A DNA stretch of 40,583 nucleotides. It comes from Gammaproteobacteria bacterium. GTDB lineage: Bacteria > Pseudomonadota > Gammaproteobacteria > Chromatiales > Chromatiaceae. The position numbers and the translations under genes are program-made. The DNA lies in contig JAABTK010000038.1 of assembly GCA_011389885.1 (NCBI GenBank), forward strand, positions 1 to 40,583, given 5' to 3'. The notes below the pieces were generated by a model, which was not told the DNA's origin, ran no database searches, and saw nothing but the letters and a program-made list of their open reading frames with translations. Shown here in pieces: positions 7,824-15,890 of the stretch (position 1 is its first letter; each line of letters begins with the position of its first letter).

Positions 7824-9707
7824 TCAGTTCTGACAGATGACGAAGGCCGTCACCATGTGCGAGGAACTGCGGCAGTACCAACCAGTGGGGGGATCGAACT
7901 GCGAGCAGCCTGGACCACCCATAAAAGAGGCATCAGGGGCCCCGGGACAGCTCGCCAGCAGCGTCGCAGAACTGGAGCAACCGCCGCCGATTACGGTTCC
8001 GCTGCTGCACTCCGCCACGACTTCGTCGGTTTCGTTATTGTCGTATTCGTAGCTGACCGAGGGCGTCCCGCCGTCGAGGCCATTGCAGACATAGCGCGTA
8101 ACGCCAATCTCGTCCGGGTCCAGGGAGCCGTCGCCGTCGGTGTCCAACCCGGCATCGATGCGCTGGCCGCCGTTTTCGCAGTGGGTTCCAGGTTCCGCGG
8201 TGACATCAATCAGGGCGTTGAGGCCGGCGGGGCCTTGGGGTCCGGTGTCCCCCTGCACTCCCTGGGGTCCTTGGGAGCCGGTCTCCCCCTGCAGTCCCTG
8301 CGGTCCTTGAGGCCCGGTCTCGCCCTGAGGCCCTTGGGACCCGGTCTCGCCCTGGGGTCCCTGTGCTCCGGTCTCCCCCTGCGGTCCTTGCGGCCCGGTC
8401 GCACCCTGGGATCCTTGCGGCCCGGTCTCGCCCTGAGGCCCTTGAGGTCCGGTGTCGCCCTGCGGCCCTTGAGGCCCGGTCTCGCCCTGAGGCCCTTGCG
8501 GCCCGGTCTCGCCCTGAGGTCCTTGCGGCCCGGTCTCACCCTGAGGCCCTTGCGATCCAGTCTCACCCTGAGGCCCTTGGGGTCCGGTCTCGCCCTGAGG
8601 TCCTTGAGGCCCGGTCTCACCCTGCGGGCCCGGGGGGCCGATCAGGCTTTCGCCCTCGCCCCAGCCCGCGGCGGTCCTCGGGCCGTAGAGGCGTGCGGCC
8701 TGGGTGTCGAGGTAGAAGTCACCCTCGCGGCCCAGGCCCGCGGCCGGGATGCCGATGCCGTGGCGGACGCTGTTGCCGTCGAGCCCGGCGGGGCCCGCCG
8801 GCCCCTGACGGCCCTGACGGCCCTGCGGGCCGGTGTAGCCGCGCGGGCCTGCGGGTCCCTCGGACCCCGTTTCGCCCTGGGGTCCGATCGGGCCCTGCGG
8901 ACCGTGCGGACCCTCGGCGCCGGGAAAGCCGTCCGCGCCGTTTTGGCTCAGGCTCACCAGGCGGCCGCGCCAGGGCTCGGCGCCCCGCGGCGGCAGGGTC
9001 TTGAACAGCAGGCGGTGGTTGAGCACGCGCTTGTTCCGTTCCTCCAGCACCTCGTCGAAGGCCAACAGGCCGTCGTCGAGAGCGAGGTCATAGCGCGCGA
9101 GGGTCAGGTCCAGCTCCCACACCGGCGCCTCGGGCGTGAGCACGAACTGGTCGCCGTCGCCCAGCGCTCCGGGCCCCGCGACGCGGACGAACACCACGTC
9201 GAGGCTGTCCAGGCTCTGCCACGGGTCCACCACCGGCACATGGAGTTCGCCGCTGAGCGGATCGTAATAGGCGTAGCCGTTGGTGCGCAGATCCAGGAGT
9301 TCGAGCGCCGGCGCGTCGTCCTCCCCGCTCCAGCGGAAAAGCATGCGGTAAGAGCCCGTGCCGTCGGGGCCGTTGACGATCACATCCGGATAGTAGGCCT
9401 GATCGTCGCCGAGGAAGTGGGCGGAGTCGCGCAGCGCGGCGGCGGTCTCGGGCGCGGGTTCCAGCAGTTCGAGCCGGTCTCCGATGCGCGGCAGTCCGGG
9501 GCCGCCGAGGTTCCGCAGCCGCAGGTGGTCGGGGTAGCCCACCTGATCCAGGACTTCGAGCACCGGCAGGTGGAACTTGCCGGTCTCGCTCTCGTAACGG
9601 GCTTCCGCCTGGGCTGCGGAGCAGATCGTCAGCGCGTAAAGAAAGAGAGCAAGCGCGGTCAGCGACAGGTGCCGCTCTCGGGTGCGGACGCGTATCTGTG
9701 AATGCAT
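7824..9707 (-). CDS. Secreted collagen-like (Gly-X-Y) protein
   Basis: A 627-residue exported protein with a long-n-region signal peptide (hydrophobic core [18 protein letters not shown], cleavage near residue 34). Residues 35-240 are a globular head with two similar segments: [12 protein letters not shown] at 41-52 and [12 protein letters not shown] at 151-162. Collagenous tract 1 spans 258-312 and tract 2 spans 357-495. Between them is a [15 protein letters not shown] module seen in other bacterial and phage collagen-like proteins. Residues 498-543 contain a Cys pair and a calcium-loop-like [12 protein letters not shown] (DUF7151-like), followed by a Cys-rich tail of about 80 residues. Bacterial Gly-X-Y tracts form triple helices, so a trimeric surface stalk is likely (inference). 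It lies directly downstream of the Tad-like locus with its own putative regulatory site. Confidence 0.88.
   Translation of the reverse strand: MHSQIRVRTRERHLSLTALALFLYALTICSAAQAEARYESETGKFHLPVLEVLDQVGYPDHLRLRNLGGPGLPRIGDRLELLEPAPETAAALRDSAHFLGDDQAYYPDVIVNGPDGTGSYRMLFRWSGEDDAPALELLDLRTNGYAYYDPLSGELHVPVVDPWQSLDSLDVVFVRVAGPGALGDGDQFVLTPEAPVWELDLTLARYDLALDDGLLAFDEVLEERNKRVLNHRLLFKTLPPRGAEPWRGRLVSLSQNGADGFPGAEGPHGPQGPIGPQGETGSEGPAGPRGYTGPQGRQGRQGPAGPAGLDGNSVRHGIGIPAAGLGREGDFYLDTQAARLYGPRTAAGWGEGESLIGPPGPQGETGPQGPQGETGPQGPQGETGSQGPQGETGPQGPQGETGPQGPQGETGPQGPQGDTGPQGPQGETGPQGSQGATGPQGPQGETGAQGPQGETGSQGPQGETGPQGPQGLQGETGSQGPQGVQGDTGPQGPAGLNALIDVTAEPGTHCENGGQRIDAGLDTDGDGSLDPDEIGVTRYVCNGLDGGTPSVSYEYDNNETDEVVAECSSGTVIGGGCSSSATLLASCPGAPDASFMGGPGCSQFDPPTGWYCRSSSHMVTAFVICQN
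8220..8639 (-). repeat. 27-bp coding tandem repeat (collagen tract 2)
   Basis: Twelve 9-residue units of consensus GPQGPQGET are followed by two 12-residue variants ([12 protein letters not shown] and [12 protein letters not shown]). At DNA level the period is 27 bp with synonymous variation. Repeat number could change by slippage or recombination without breaking the frame. Confidence 0.9.
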
Positions 9708-9746
9708 TTCGGGCGTTCTCCGTGGTGATGAGTGGACACGCCTTTC

Positions 9747-9790
9747 AGCTTAGGGCGTAGGCGTTGAACGAGCGTTGAATGGTCGTGAAG
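9747..9790 (-). promoter_or_regulatory. Putative BTAD/SARP-type operator-promoter of collagen-like gene
   Basis: Plus-strand heptamers CGTTGAA (9762-9768) and CGTTGAA (9773-9779) are spaced exactly 11 bp. A degenerate third unit CGTGAAG follows in phase at 9784-9790. On the minus (coding) strand they read TTCAACG. Nine bases downstream is a weak -10-like TAAGCT (9747-9752), and the ATG is at 9707. The same arrangement occurs at 19736-19777. Function is inferred. Confidence 0.5.
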
Positions 9791-9864
9791 CCGTTCCCTT
9801 CCGAGCGTTTCACCAGTCGGGCAGCGGTATCGGCCAATCGCCGAAAGGCCAGTGCGTCCCGCGG

Positions 9865-10737
9865 CTACGGTGTGGTTTTTGCCGGCGAAACGGAGGTCCA
9901 GGTAGTCTTGGGGTTGCTCACCATGTTGGTGTAGAACGGTGGTGTCAGGTTATCGAGTACATTGGTCCCGGAGCCATCCACGACCTCGACAGCAACATGC
10001 AGGCTAGCGGGGACAGGGGCGGCCGGGGTGCCTGGCGCTGTAAGGTCGATACAGGGCTCTCCCTCGACAACCCGTTGAGAGTCCCACATGGATCCAATCG
10101 CGCCGAGGCCGCATGCGTTCCTGGATGCTTGGCGGTAGAGGCGTCCCTGCTGTCCAATACCGCCCCCGGCCCCGATCGCATACGTCGGGCCATTCTGCAA
10201 GGCAAAGGCATAGCTCACACCGCCGCTTCCGCTAATGTCGTCTATGCCGGTGCTGTAAGCCCCTTCGTCGCCGGCGCCGGCGATGCAGGGGGCCTCTCCG
10301 GCATTCAAGGTGCAGTTGCTGGTGGCGTAGAAAAGGGGTTGCCGGCTGGTAAAACGGTCATCTCGCACTCCGATGAGAACGCGGTAATTGCGGATTTCAC
10401 CGGGATTATCGATAGCGCCGTCGCCATCGACATCGAAGCCGACATCGTAATCGAAAAAAGGCACTTGGGGGGCCTCGTGTTCATCGAAACCGATTGCACT
10501 ACCGATAATTACCGGAGGGGTAGAGGAGTCCACCACCACGAAATCGGAATTCCGGTTCGCATGCCAGTACTTGATCAGGGCATCACGCAGGGCGACGACT
10601 CCGACAAGGAGTCCAATGCCCAGTATCGACGTGATCAAAACCGCTTCGAGGGTAATGATAAACCCTTTCTGCTTGTGTCGCGTCTGGCTGAAAAGTCGAC
10701 CTTCGCCGGTACGGATTGGGCAACACGATATAGTCAT
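9865..10737 (-). CDS. Large pilin-like protein of the Tad-like locus (pilin C)
   Basis: A 290-residue protein with a 24-residue basic leader ending KQKG, then FIITLE and a single hydrophobic helix (26-50) ending in ALRDA. The leader glycine, Phe+1 and nearby Glu are the prepilin arrangement. Here Glu is at +6 from the cleavage point instead of the usual +5, as in the two sibling proteins at 11003 and 15327. The 230-residue exported part contains DVDGDGAID (102-110), a calcium-loop-like motif, and four Cys (in NCTLNAGEAPC, NACG and EPCID). Its size suits a minor, tip or adhesive pilin. A prepilin peptidase is needed but none is encoded nearby. The start is uncertain; no strong ribosome site precedes ATG 10737. 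Confidence 0.65.
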   Translation of the reverse strand: MTISCCPIRTGEGRLFSQTRHKQKGFIITLEAVLITSILGIGLLVGVVALRDALIKYWHANRNSDFVVVDSSTPPVIIGSAIGFDEHEAPQVPFFDYDVGFDVDGDGAIDNPGEIRNYRVLIGVRDDRFTSRQPLFYATSNCTLNAGEAPCIAGAGDEGAYSTGIDDISGSGGVSYAFALQNGPTYAIGAGGGIGQQGRLYRQASRNACGLGAIGSMWDSQRVVEGEPCIDLTAPGTPAAPVPASLHVAVEVVDGSGTNVLDNLTPPFYTNMVSNPKTTWTSVSPAKTTP

Positions 10738-11002
10738 TTTGGCTCACATAGCAATGTTAATGGCGAGTATGTTGAGTCCGAGCAGTGGCCGCGCCGTGAG
10801 TATCTGCCGAGCTGTTTTGCACAACAAGATACAGCGACTGGCAGCCGTACAGTTCCTCTTCTCGCCGGAAGGGGACTCGGAGGAAGGGCAGGCGTTTGCA
10901 CAGCCGCCATGCATTGATTTTGCGTCGTTCCTTTCCCCCCGCCCTGCCTCAAGAGGGGAGGGAAGTGAACGTTTACTGCCAATAAATAGCGCACCGCCCT
11001 GA

Positions 11003-11365
11003 TTACTCCGCCGAAGCCGTGCGGCCGGTAGGACTTGGGGGCAGCTCAGGCGTATTCGTGCTGCCAGTGGCGCTAGCCGGCAAAAGCGCCAAATCGGATA
11101 GGCTCACGCCGCCTTCATCGGCACTAGGCGCAAGGTACTCGAGGGAGTCGGGTTCGAAAGGGAGGCCCGCTCCTCGGTCAGGGTCGGCGAAGTAGTGGTA
11201 GCCGATAGAGCCCTCAATAGCGTTCGAGATGTCTATTAATTCCGCGTTGGCGGCGTCGCGAATCGTCACCCAGCCAACGATCAGCCCGATCACCAGCAGT
11301 GCGACGAATATCAGCGACTCTACGGACAGAATGAATCCGCCGCATGATTTACGCGTACAAGCCAT
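11003..11365 (-). CDS. Pilin-like protein of the Tad-like locus (pilin B)
   Basis: The start at ATG 11365 is fixed by GGAGGA 7 bases upstream; a longer frame from 11404 would place that site inside the coding region. This gives 120 residues. The leader MACTRKSCGG is followed by FILSVE and a hydrophobic helix ending GLIVGWVTIRDAANAE. The G-F-I-L-S-x-E and R-D-A signatures match the proteins at 9865 and 15327. The C-terminal half (about residues 52-120) is polar, Pro/Ser-rich and unrecognised. It lies 32 bases after tadC, so it is probably cotranscribed with the motor genes. It is likely a minor pilin or pseudopilin processed at the inner membrane (inference). Confidence 0.7.
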   Translation of the reverse strand: MACTRKSCGGFILSVESLIFVALLVIGLIVGWVTIRDAANAELIDISNAIEGSIGYHYFADPDRGAGLPFEPDSLEYLAPSADEGGVSLSDLALLPASATGSTNTPELPPSPTGRTASAE

Positions 11366-11397
11366 TATCGATCCTCCGGATTTTTCGAACGGCATAT

Positions 11398-12228
11398 TCA
11401 CCATGCCCGCAGAGAAGTGATGATCTCCATCACAGCGGGATAAAAAACAAATACCCCGACCAGCGGAAAACTGACCAGCATCAGCGGTAGTAGTGCCTCC
11501 ATGCTTTTACGCTGCACCAGCTTCAGCCCTCGCTCCCGCTGCTGTTCCCGATGCAATTCACCCTGTTTGTCGAGGGCGTCGCTAATCCGACCGCCGATCT
11601 GATAGCCGACACCGATCATCAATGCAAAGGACTGAAGTTCCTCCACCCCTGTCCGGTCATACAGGGGTTTGGCTGCTTCCGAACGGCTTTTTCCCGCCTC
11701 AATCTCCGAAGCGATGACATGCAGCTCATGACGCAGGGGGTTGGAGGCCGGCAGCCCGAGCACCCTGGCGCGCTCCAGTGCATTTTCCAGCGCCATGCCA
11801 GAGCGGAGCAGCGGTATCAGTAAGTCCAGATAGTAGCCGTATGCATAGCGGATCGCGGTCTTGCGGCGTGCGCGGCGTATGAGCAACCAGAGGTCGAGCA
11901 GAAAGAAACCCACCAAGGCAGCCCCTGAGTAGGGCCACCCCCCCATTGAGGAGCGGCCGAACTCATTGAGTAAAAGCGGCAGCAAGATAGCAAACAATAA
12001 CTTGAACACCCAATAGCCCCAAGCAAAATTCTTTGGCAGAAAGCCGGCTTGGCGAATCAGCCGTGCGGGATAAAGACCCAAGCCGGAGGGCTTGATTTGC
12101 TGCGCTTCATCGGGCCGCGAATCCTGGGCAAGGATATTTTCGTTGCGCAAAAGATGCCAGTACCCCAAGCCGCTGACCAGTAGTAGAAACAGGATTAAGC
12201 CATCGCCCAGTGAAAAAGTGATATTCAT
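11398..12228 (-). CDS. tadC: Tad inner-membrane platform protein TadC
   Basis: A 276-residue integral membrane protein of the T2SS-F/GspF family. It has an N-terminal membrane segment (ILFLLLVSGLGYW), a second near residues 70-115, and a C-terminal pair around SMEALLPLMLVSFPLVGVFVF. The central cytoplasmic domain has the family pattern (ALERARVLGL, then HELHVIASEIEAGKSRSEA, then LQSFALMIGVGYQIGGRISDAL). With TadB it forms the platform on which the TadA ATPase acts to extend the pilus. Its ATG overlaps the tadB stop by 4 bases (ATGA), indicating translational coupling. Confidence 0.88.
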   Translation of the reverse strand: MNITFSLGDGLILFLLLVSGLGYWHLLRNENILAQDSRPDEAQQIKPSGLGLYPARLIRQAGFLPKNFAWGYWVFKLLFAILLPLLLNEFGRSSMGGWPYSGAALVGFFLLDLWLLIRRARRKTAIRYAYGYYLDLLIPLLRSGMALENALERARVLGLPASNPLRHELHVIASEIEAGKSRSEAAKPLYDRTGVEELQSFALMIGVGYQIGGRISDALDKQGELHREQQRERGLKLVQRKSMEALLPLMLVSFPLVGVFVFYPAVMEIITSLRAW

Positions 12229-13097
12229 ATTTCCGCCTTGATGATTTTACGCAACCAGACAAAGCCAAATAATTGCAGTGCCAATGCGCCCGCCAATAAA
12301 CTGACCCCCAACTGGTTGCCCAGCAATAATCCGGCCCAGCCCGAATGTTTCAAAAAAAAGAACGGCACCAGCATATACGGCAGTACACTCAAGGCTAGAG
12401 CAGCCTGGCGAAGACCGGAAATCTGCGCAGAGAACTCCAGCTTGATCTTCATTCGTGCGCGCAGGGCGCGGTTCACCGCCAACAACATTTCGGCGAGGTT
12501 TCCGCCAGATTCCCACTTGACCTGCAAAGTCTGTACAAACAGCCTGACGCCTTCCGAATCGTAACGATCAACCATCCGCTGACTGGCCTTGACAATACCA
12601 AGTCCAAGCCCCAGGCGCTTATGCATCTCCTCCAGCTCTCTTTTAATTGGGTTTTGCATCGCTGCCGCTGTTGTCGCCAATGCCTGTGTGGGGTTCTGGG
12701 CAGCGGTCAATGCGGCGATCATCAGGTCGTTGGCATGGACCAGCGACGCCTCGAAGCGGCGACGCCGACGGGCGGCAAGCGCATTGATGACACCCAGCAG
12801 CCCGAGATAGAAGGCTACGCCGAAGAAGAGGGCGAGCAGCGGCCACTCTGGAAGCAGTTCCCAGAAGAGCAGAAAGAGGAGCGCCGCCAGCAACAGGATC
12901 AGGATATTGAGCGACCAACGCGGAACGGTAACACCCAATGTCAGCCAAGGGTTGTTTGCAAACCAACGGAACTTCGAACCCTCGCGGCGCCACTCGCGTA
13001 CCATTGCCGAACCCCCAACGGGAGTGGCCGCGACATAACTGCCCAGTAGAATGGTCAAAAGCGCCAGTGCCAGAAATACCAGTGCCGATTCACTCAT
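12225..13097 (-). CDS. tadB: Tad inner-membrane platform protein TadB
   Basis: A 290-residue GspF-family membrane protein and paralogue of TadC. It has an N-terminal helix (ALVFLALALLTILLGSYVA), a helix pair around 65-110 (LNILILLLAALLFLLFW), and a C-terminal pair (ALALSVLPYMLVPFFFL ... LLAGALALQLFGFVWL). The cytoplasmic core LVQTLQVKWESGGNLAEML is cut here to its key piece, QVKWESGGNLAEML, which is the typical F-domain G-G-N-L motif. It overlaps tadA and tadC by 4 bases each, so tadA-tadB-tadC is a tightly coupled set. Confidence 0.9.
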   Translation of the reverse strand: MSESALVFLALALLTILLGSYVAATPVGGSAMVREWRREGSKFRWFANNPWLTLGVTVPRWSLNILILLLAALLFLLFWELLPEWPLLALFFGVAFYLGLLGVINALAARRRRRFEASLVHANDLMIAALTAAQNPTQALATTAAAMQNPIKRELEEMHKRLGLGLGIVKASQRMVDRYDSEGVRLFVQTLQVKWESGGNLAEMLLAVNRALRARMKIKLEFSAQISGLRQAALALSVLPYMLVPFFFLKHSGWAGLLLGNQLGVSLLAGALALQLFGFVWLRKIIKAEI

Positions 13098-14437
13098 GCT
13101 CCCGCCTCGCCGGTAGTCATCTCATCCCAAACAAACTTGGCGCCATGGAACTCAGTGTCGCCCTCGTGCAGTATTTCGCGAATCCTGAGCGGCGAATTGA
13201 CTTGTTCGAAACCCGAGGGGTCCGAGGCCTCGCTGCGACTCCAACGAGGTTTCCATGCAAAAAGCTCACGGCTATCGATTCTTCCGTCATTCGCGGGAAA
13301 AACCTCGCGCACACTAGTAACGCGGCGTTGGCCATCCGGAAGGCGTCGCATGTGAACCACCAATTGGATGGCGGACGCAACAAAATCGGTGATTGCCTCG
13401 CGCGGCACAGCGGCCTCTCCCATCATCGCCAGGGTTTCTAATCGTCGCGCCACGCCCTCGGGGTTATTGGCATGCACAGTGGTCAAGCTGCCATCGTGCC
13501 CGACATTCATTGCCTGAAGCATATCAAACACCTCCTCGCCTCTAACCTCGCCGACAATGATACGGTCCGCACGCATGCGCAACGCGTTACGCAACAGTTC
13601 CCGGAGGCCGATCCCGCCAACGCCTTCAAAGTTCGCCGGCTTGGTCTCCAATGTAATGACGTGCGCATGCTGCAAACGCAGTTCTGAGGTCTCTTCGATA
13701 GTGACTATTCGCTCGTGCTCGGGAATGTAGCGCGACAAGGCATTAAGAAAAGTCGTCTTGCCTGCGGCGGCGCTACCAGAGATCACAATGTTCAAGCGTG
13801 CCTGCACCGCGATGGTGAGCAGTGCAGCCATTGCATGCGAGAGCACACCGTCGGTCACTAGCTCCTCCAACGAAAAAGGATGCACGCGAAAGCGACGAAT
13901 CGAAACGATCGGCCCGCGCATGCAGAGGGGCGGAATAATGGCATGCAGCCGGCTGCCATCGCTCATTCGTGCATCGACGCTTGGCGAACTGACATCCAAC
14001 TGACGGCCCTGGGCCGAGATAATCCGATCCAACAGGTTTCTCAGATGGGTTTCATCATCGAACCGCACCGCAGTCCGTTCGAGCCGACCCCGGCGGTCTA
14101 CCCAGACCTCGTCCGGCCCGTTGACCAGAACATCCGACACATCCGGATCGGCCATTAACGGCGCCAATGGGCCAAGGCCGCGCACGTCATTGAGTATCTG
14201 CGCCTCCAGCTCCTCGATATCATGCTGGCTGAGGGGTTCATTGCGACGCGCCACCGAGTCCTCGACTAGCCAGCGGATCTGCGCCACCAGATCCTCTTCG
14301 CGGGACACCAGATCCGCCCCTTCTTCTTCCACAGTATCGATCAGGCGGCGCCCGGCCAAGCGGCGCATGCGATCAAGAACGCTACGCCGGCTCTCCACGC
14401 TCTGGCCGTCCGCTTGTTGTGCTTCTTGCCGATTCAC
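13094..14437 (-). CDS. tadA: Tad pilus ATPase TadA/CpaF
   Basis: A 447-residue secretion ATPase of the VirB11/CpaF family that powers pilus assembly at the cytoplasmic face. The N-terminal domain contains DVSDVLVNGPDEVWVDRRG (99-117). The Walker A is GSAAAGKTT (221-229), with Ala-Ala-Ala where G-[ST]-G is usual, but the Lys-Thr is intact. TIEETSEL (246-253) is the acidic box. RIIVGEVRGEE (292-302) is the Walker B region, and SLTTVHANNPEGV with its His box follows. It overlaps cpaB upstream and tadB downstream by 4 bases. No TadZ/CpaE localisation partner is found in the window. Confidence 0.95.
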   Translation of the reverse strand: MNRQEAQQADGQSVESRRSVLDRMRRLAGRRLIDTVEEEGADLVSREEDLVAQIRWLVEDSVARRNEPLSQHDIEELEAQILNDVRGLGPLAPLMADPDVSDVLVNGPDEVWVDRRGRLERTAVRFDDETHLRNLLDRIISAQGRQLDVSSPSVDARMSDGSRLHAIIPPLCMRGPIVSIRRFRVHPFSLEELVTDGVLSHAMAALLTIAVQARLNIVISGSAAAGKTTFLNALSRYIPEHERIVTIEETSELRLQHAHVITLETKPANFEGVGGIGLRELLRNALRMRADRIIVGEVRGEEVFDMLQAMNVGHDGSLTTVHANNPEGVARRLETLAMMGEAAVPREAITDFVASAIQLVVHMRRLPDGQRRVTSVREVFPANDGRIDSRELFAWKPRWSRSEASDPSGFEQVNSPLRIREILHEGDTEFHGAKFVWDEMTTGEAGA

Positions 14438-15213
14438 AGGGATACCTGCACCTCGCTCTTGGAAAGACCCGAGTAGATCTCGATATTTCTGGTTCTCGGT
14501 GCTGGAATGATCGACAGTCGCTTGCCTTTCTTCAGCTCCGACTTCCCATGCACCACGAACGAGAGCTTGCCCGGGGCGCCCTGGGTCTGTGCCAAGGGAT
14601 ATACATGAGAAGGGTGAACCGCCAGTAGCAACAGACCCGATTCGCTGTCCGAGGCATCGGGTTTCTGGGGCGATGCAAGGGCCATCAACTGGCTTCTGCT
14701 GTTGTCGCTGCCCTGACCAGGATTCTTGGGCCGCATGGCGCCCACCAAAATAACGTCGAAAGCCAGCGGGTAAACCTTGGCCTTGTGGGTGAGGAGGATG
14801 TCGAAACGATCGCCCGCTTGCAGGCTTTTGCTATAGGGTAGCAGGTGCCGATCCGGGACCAGCGTGTAGAGCACCCGCCCCTCTGGCACCCGTTGGGCCA
14901 TGGTGAAAGGGTCCGAGACCTTGAGATCGCTGGTATAAAATGGCTCGCCGGCCTCCTTGGGCGCGGACAAGCGCTTTCCCAGGAGAACACCGGGATCATC
15001 AATGACGCCTTGCGGAGAACCCTCGACCCGCTTGTAGGACAGGTCGCCGGACGCGATGGTCTTCCCTGCAGGCAGGCGCGAGTCGGCGACGAGGATTTCT
15101 GCGGTCGCGGCCTTGACATACTGTCGATAACCCAGAAGCCCGATTAGCGCTGACATCAGCAAGGCGATTCCAACCTGCACAAGCACCCCTCCGTGTATAC
15201 GTTTTGCTCGCAT
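14434..15213 (-). CDS. cpaB: Pilus assembly protein CpaB/RcpC (SAF domain)
   Basis: A 259-residue protein with one N-terminal membrane anchor (VGIALLMSALIGLLGY), the rest periplasmic. Residues about 40-100 (EILVADSRLPAGKTIASGDL) fit the SAF domain, and the following RcpC-like region includes GDRFDILL. RcpC/CpaB is an envelope component that works with the secretin RcpA and may contact outer-membrane or wall glycans. GAGGTGAG lies about 5 bases upstream of the ATG. It is followed by tadA with a 4-base overlap. A 113-base gap containing a hairpin separates it from the upstream pilin-like gene. Confidence 0.85.
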   Translation of the reverse strand: MRAKRIHGGVLVQVGIALLMSALIGLLGYRQYVKAATAEILVADSRLPAGKTIASGDLSYKRVEGSPQGVIDDPGVLLGKRLSAPKEAGEPFYTSDLKVSDPFTMAQRVPEGRVLYTLVPDRHLLPYSKSLQAGDRFDILLTHKAKVYPLAFDVILVGAMRPKNPGQGSDNSRSQLMALASPQKPDASDSESGLLLLAVHPSHVYPLAQTQGAPGKLSFVVHGKSELKKGKRLSIIPAPRTRNIEIYSGLSKSEVQVSL

Positions 15214-15276
15214 TTCTCACCTCAAGTCTATCGTTTATCATTTCCGTCTTGCAGCCGACGAATCGGTTTGCCAATG

Positions 15277-15310
15277 ACGCAGGAACCGCCCGGCGGCGAT
15301 CCCTGCGTCG
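15277..15310 (-). promoter_or_regulatory. Hairpin downstream of pilin A
   Basis: Outer arms GACGCAGG/CCTGCGTC (15277-15284 and 15303-15310) enclose an inner CCGCC-C-GGCGG stem. It lies 17 bases after the pilin A stop and before cpaB, with no U-tract. It could be a partial terminator or 3' stabiliser making the pilin message more abundant than the assembly genes. Confidence 0.4.
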
Positions 15311-15326
15311 GTCGCCCTAGGCAGGC

Positions 15327-15707
15327 TTACGGCGTTTCGGGGTTAAGCACGCCCCCCGGGGCTACCGCACTGTCTGCCGCGTTGGACGGAGGCAGTACTG
15401 TACCTTCGCCGTTCACTAGTACTGCGGTGAACTCAAATGCCGCTTGATCGCCGGCATTGGCGTCAATCGCATCACCAAACGCGCTGCCCGCAACGGTGGC
15501 GGTGTCTTGCGCGTTGATCATACCCTCAAAGAAATAGGTTTGGTCGAGCTGACCAATAGCCTCTGCGGTATCTTCCATCTCGGCCGTGATTGCGTCACGC
15601 ATGGTGACCAGTCCGACGATCAGGCCGATCACCAGGATCAGCGATAACAGTAACAGCTCGGCAGTCAAGATAAAGCCGCCTTGCTTCTTCAGTGTCTTTG
15701 ACATCAT
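15327..15707 (-). CDS. Pilin-like protein of the Tad-like locus (pilin A, candidate major pilin)
   Basis: A 126-residue protein with leader MMSKTLKKQGG (+1 Phe at residue 12), then FILTAE and a hydrophobic helix ending GLIVGLVTMRDAITAE. The polar C-terminal domain (about 42-126) lacks Cys and is rich in Asp/Ala/Gly. It shares the G-F-I-L-T-x-E and R-D-A signatures with the proteins at 9865 and 11003. It is the shortest with a compact head, sits between tadD and cpaB, and is followed by a hairpin, so I propose it as the main subunit. A canonical Flp pilin would be about 60-70 residues with an A-x-E-Y motif, which is absent. AGAGGT lies upstream of the tandem ATGs; either may be used. Confidence 0.68.
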   Translation of the reverse strand: MMSKTLKKQGGFILTAELLLLSLILVIGLIVGLVTMRDAITAEMEDTAEAIGQLDQTYFFEGMINAQDTATVAGSAFGDAIDANAGDQAAFEFTAVLVNGEGTVLPPSNAADSAVAPGGVLNPETP

Positions 15708-15890
15708 CAGTACCTCTTACTGGTTTAGGTTTAGTGTTGGCGGAAGTCCGCCGGTTTATCACACGCCCATTACACTGCGGCGTGATCATCCGGACAGGGT
15801 CCGGCTGATTCTTGGCTTCCCGTCGCCCGGCATCAGGGTGATCGCTCTGACTCGGCCCCAATCCCCGGGTGTTGCAAAAGCGAGTGTTGA

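Noticed and set aside
8220-8639. Regular 27-bp repeats resembling a CRISPR array
   Set aside because: There are no unique spacers. The repeats are contiguous, in frame, and encode Gly-X-Y collagen units. No cas genes are present.
10734-10994. 86-residue minus-strand frame between pilin B and pilin C
   Set aside because: Low-quality composition, overlaps the pilin C start, no ribosome site or motif.
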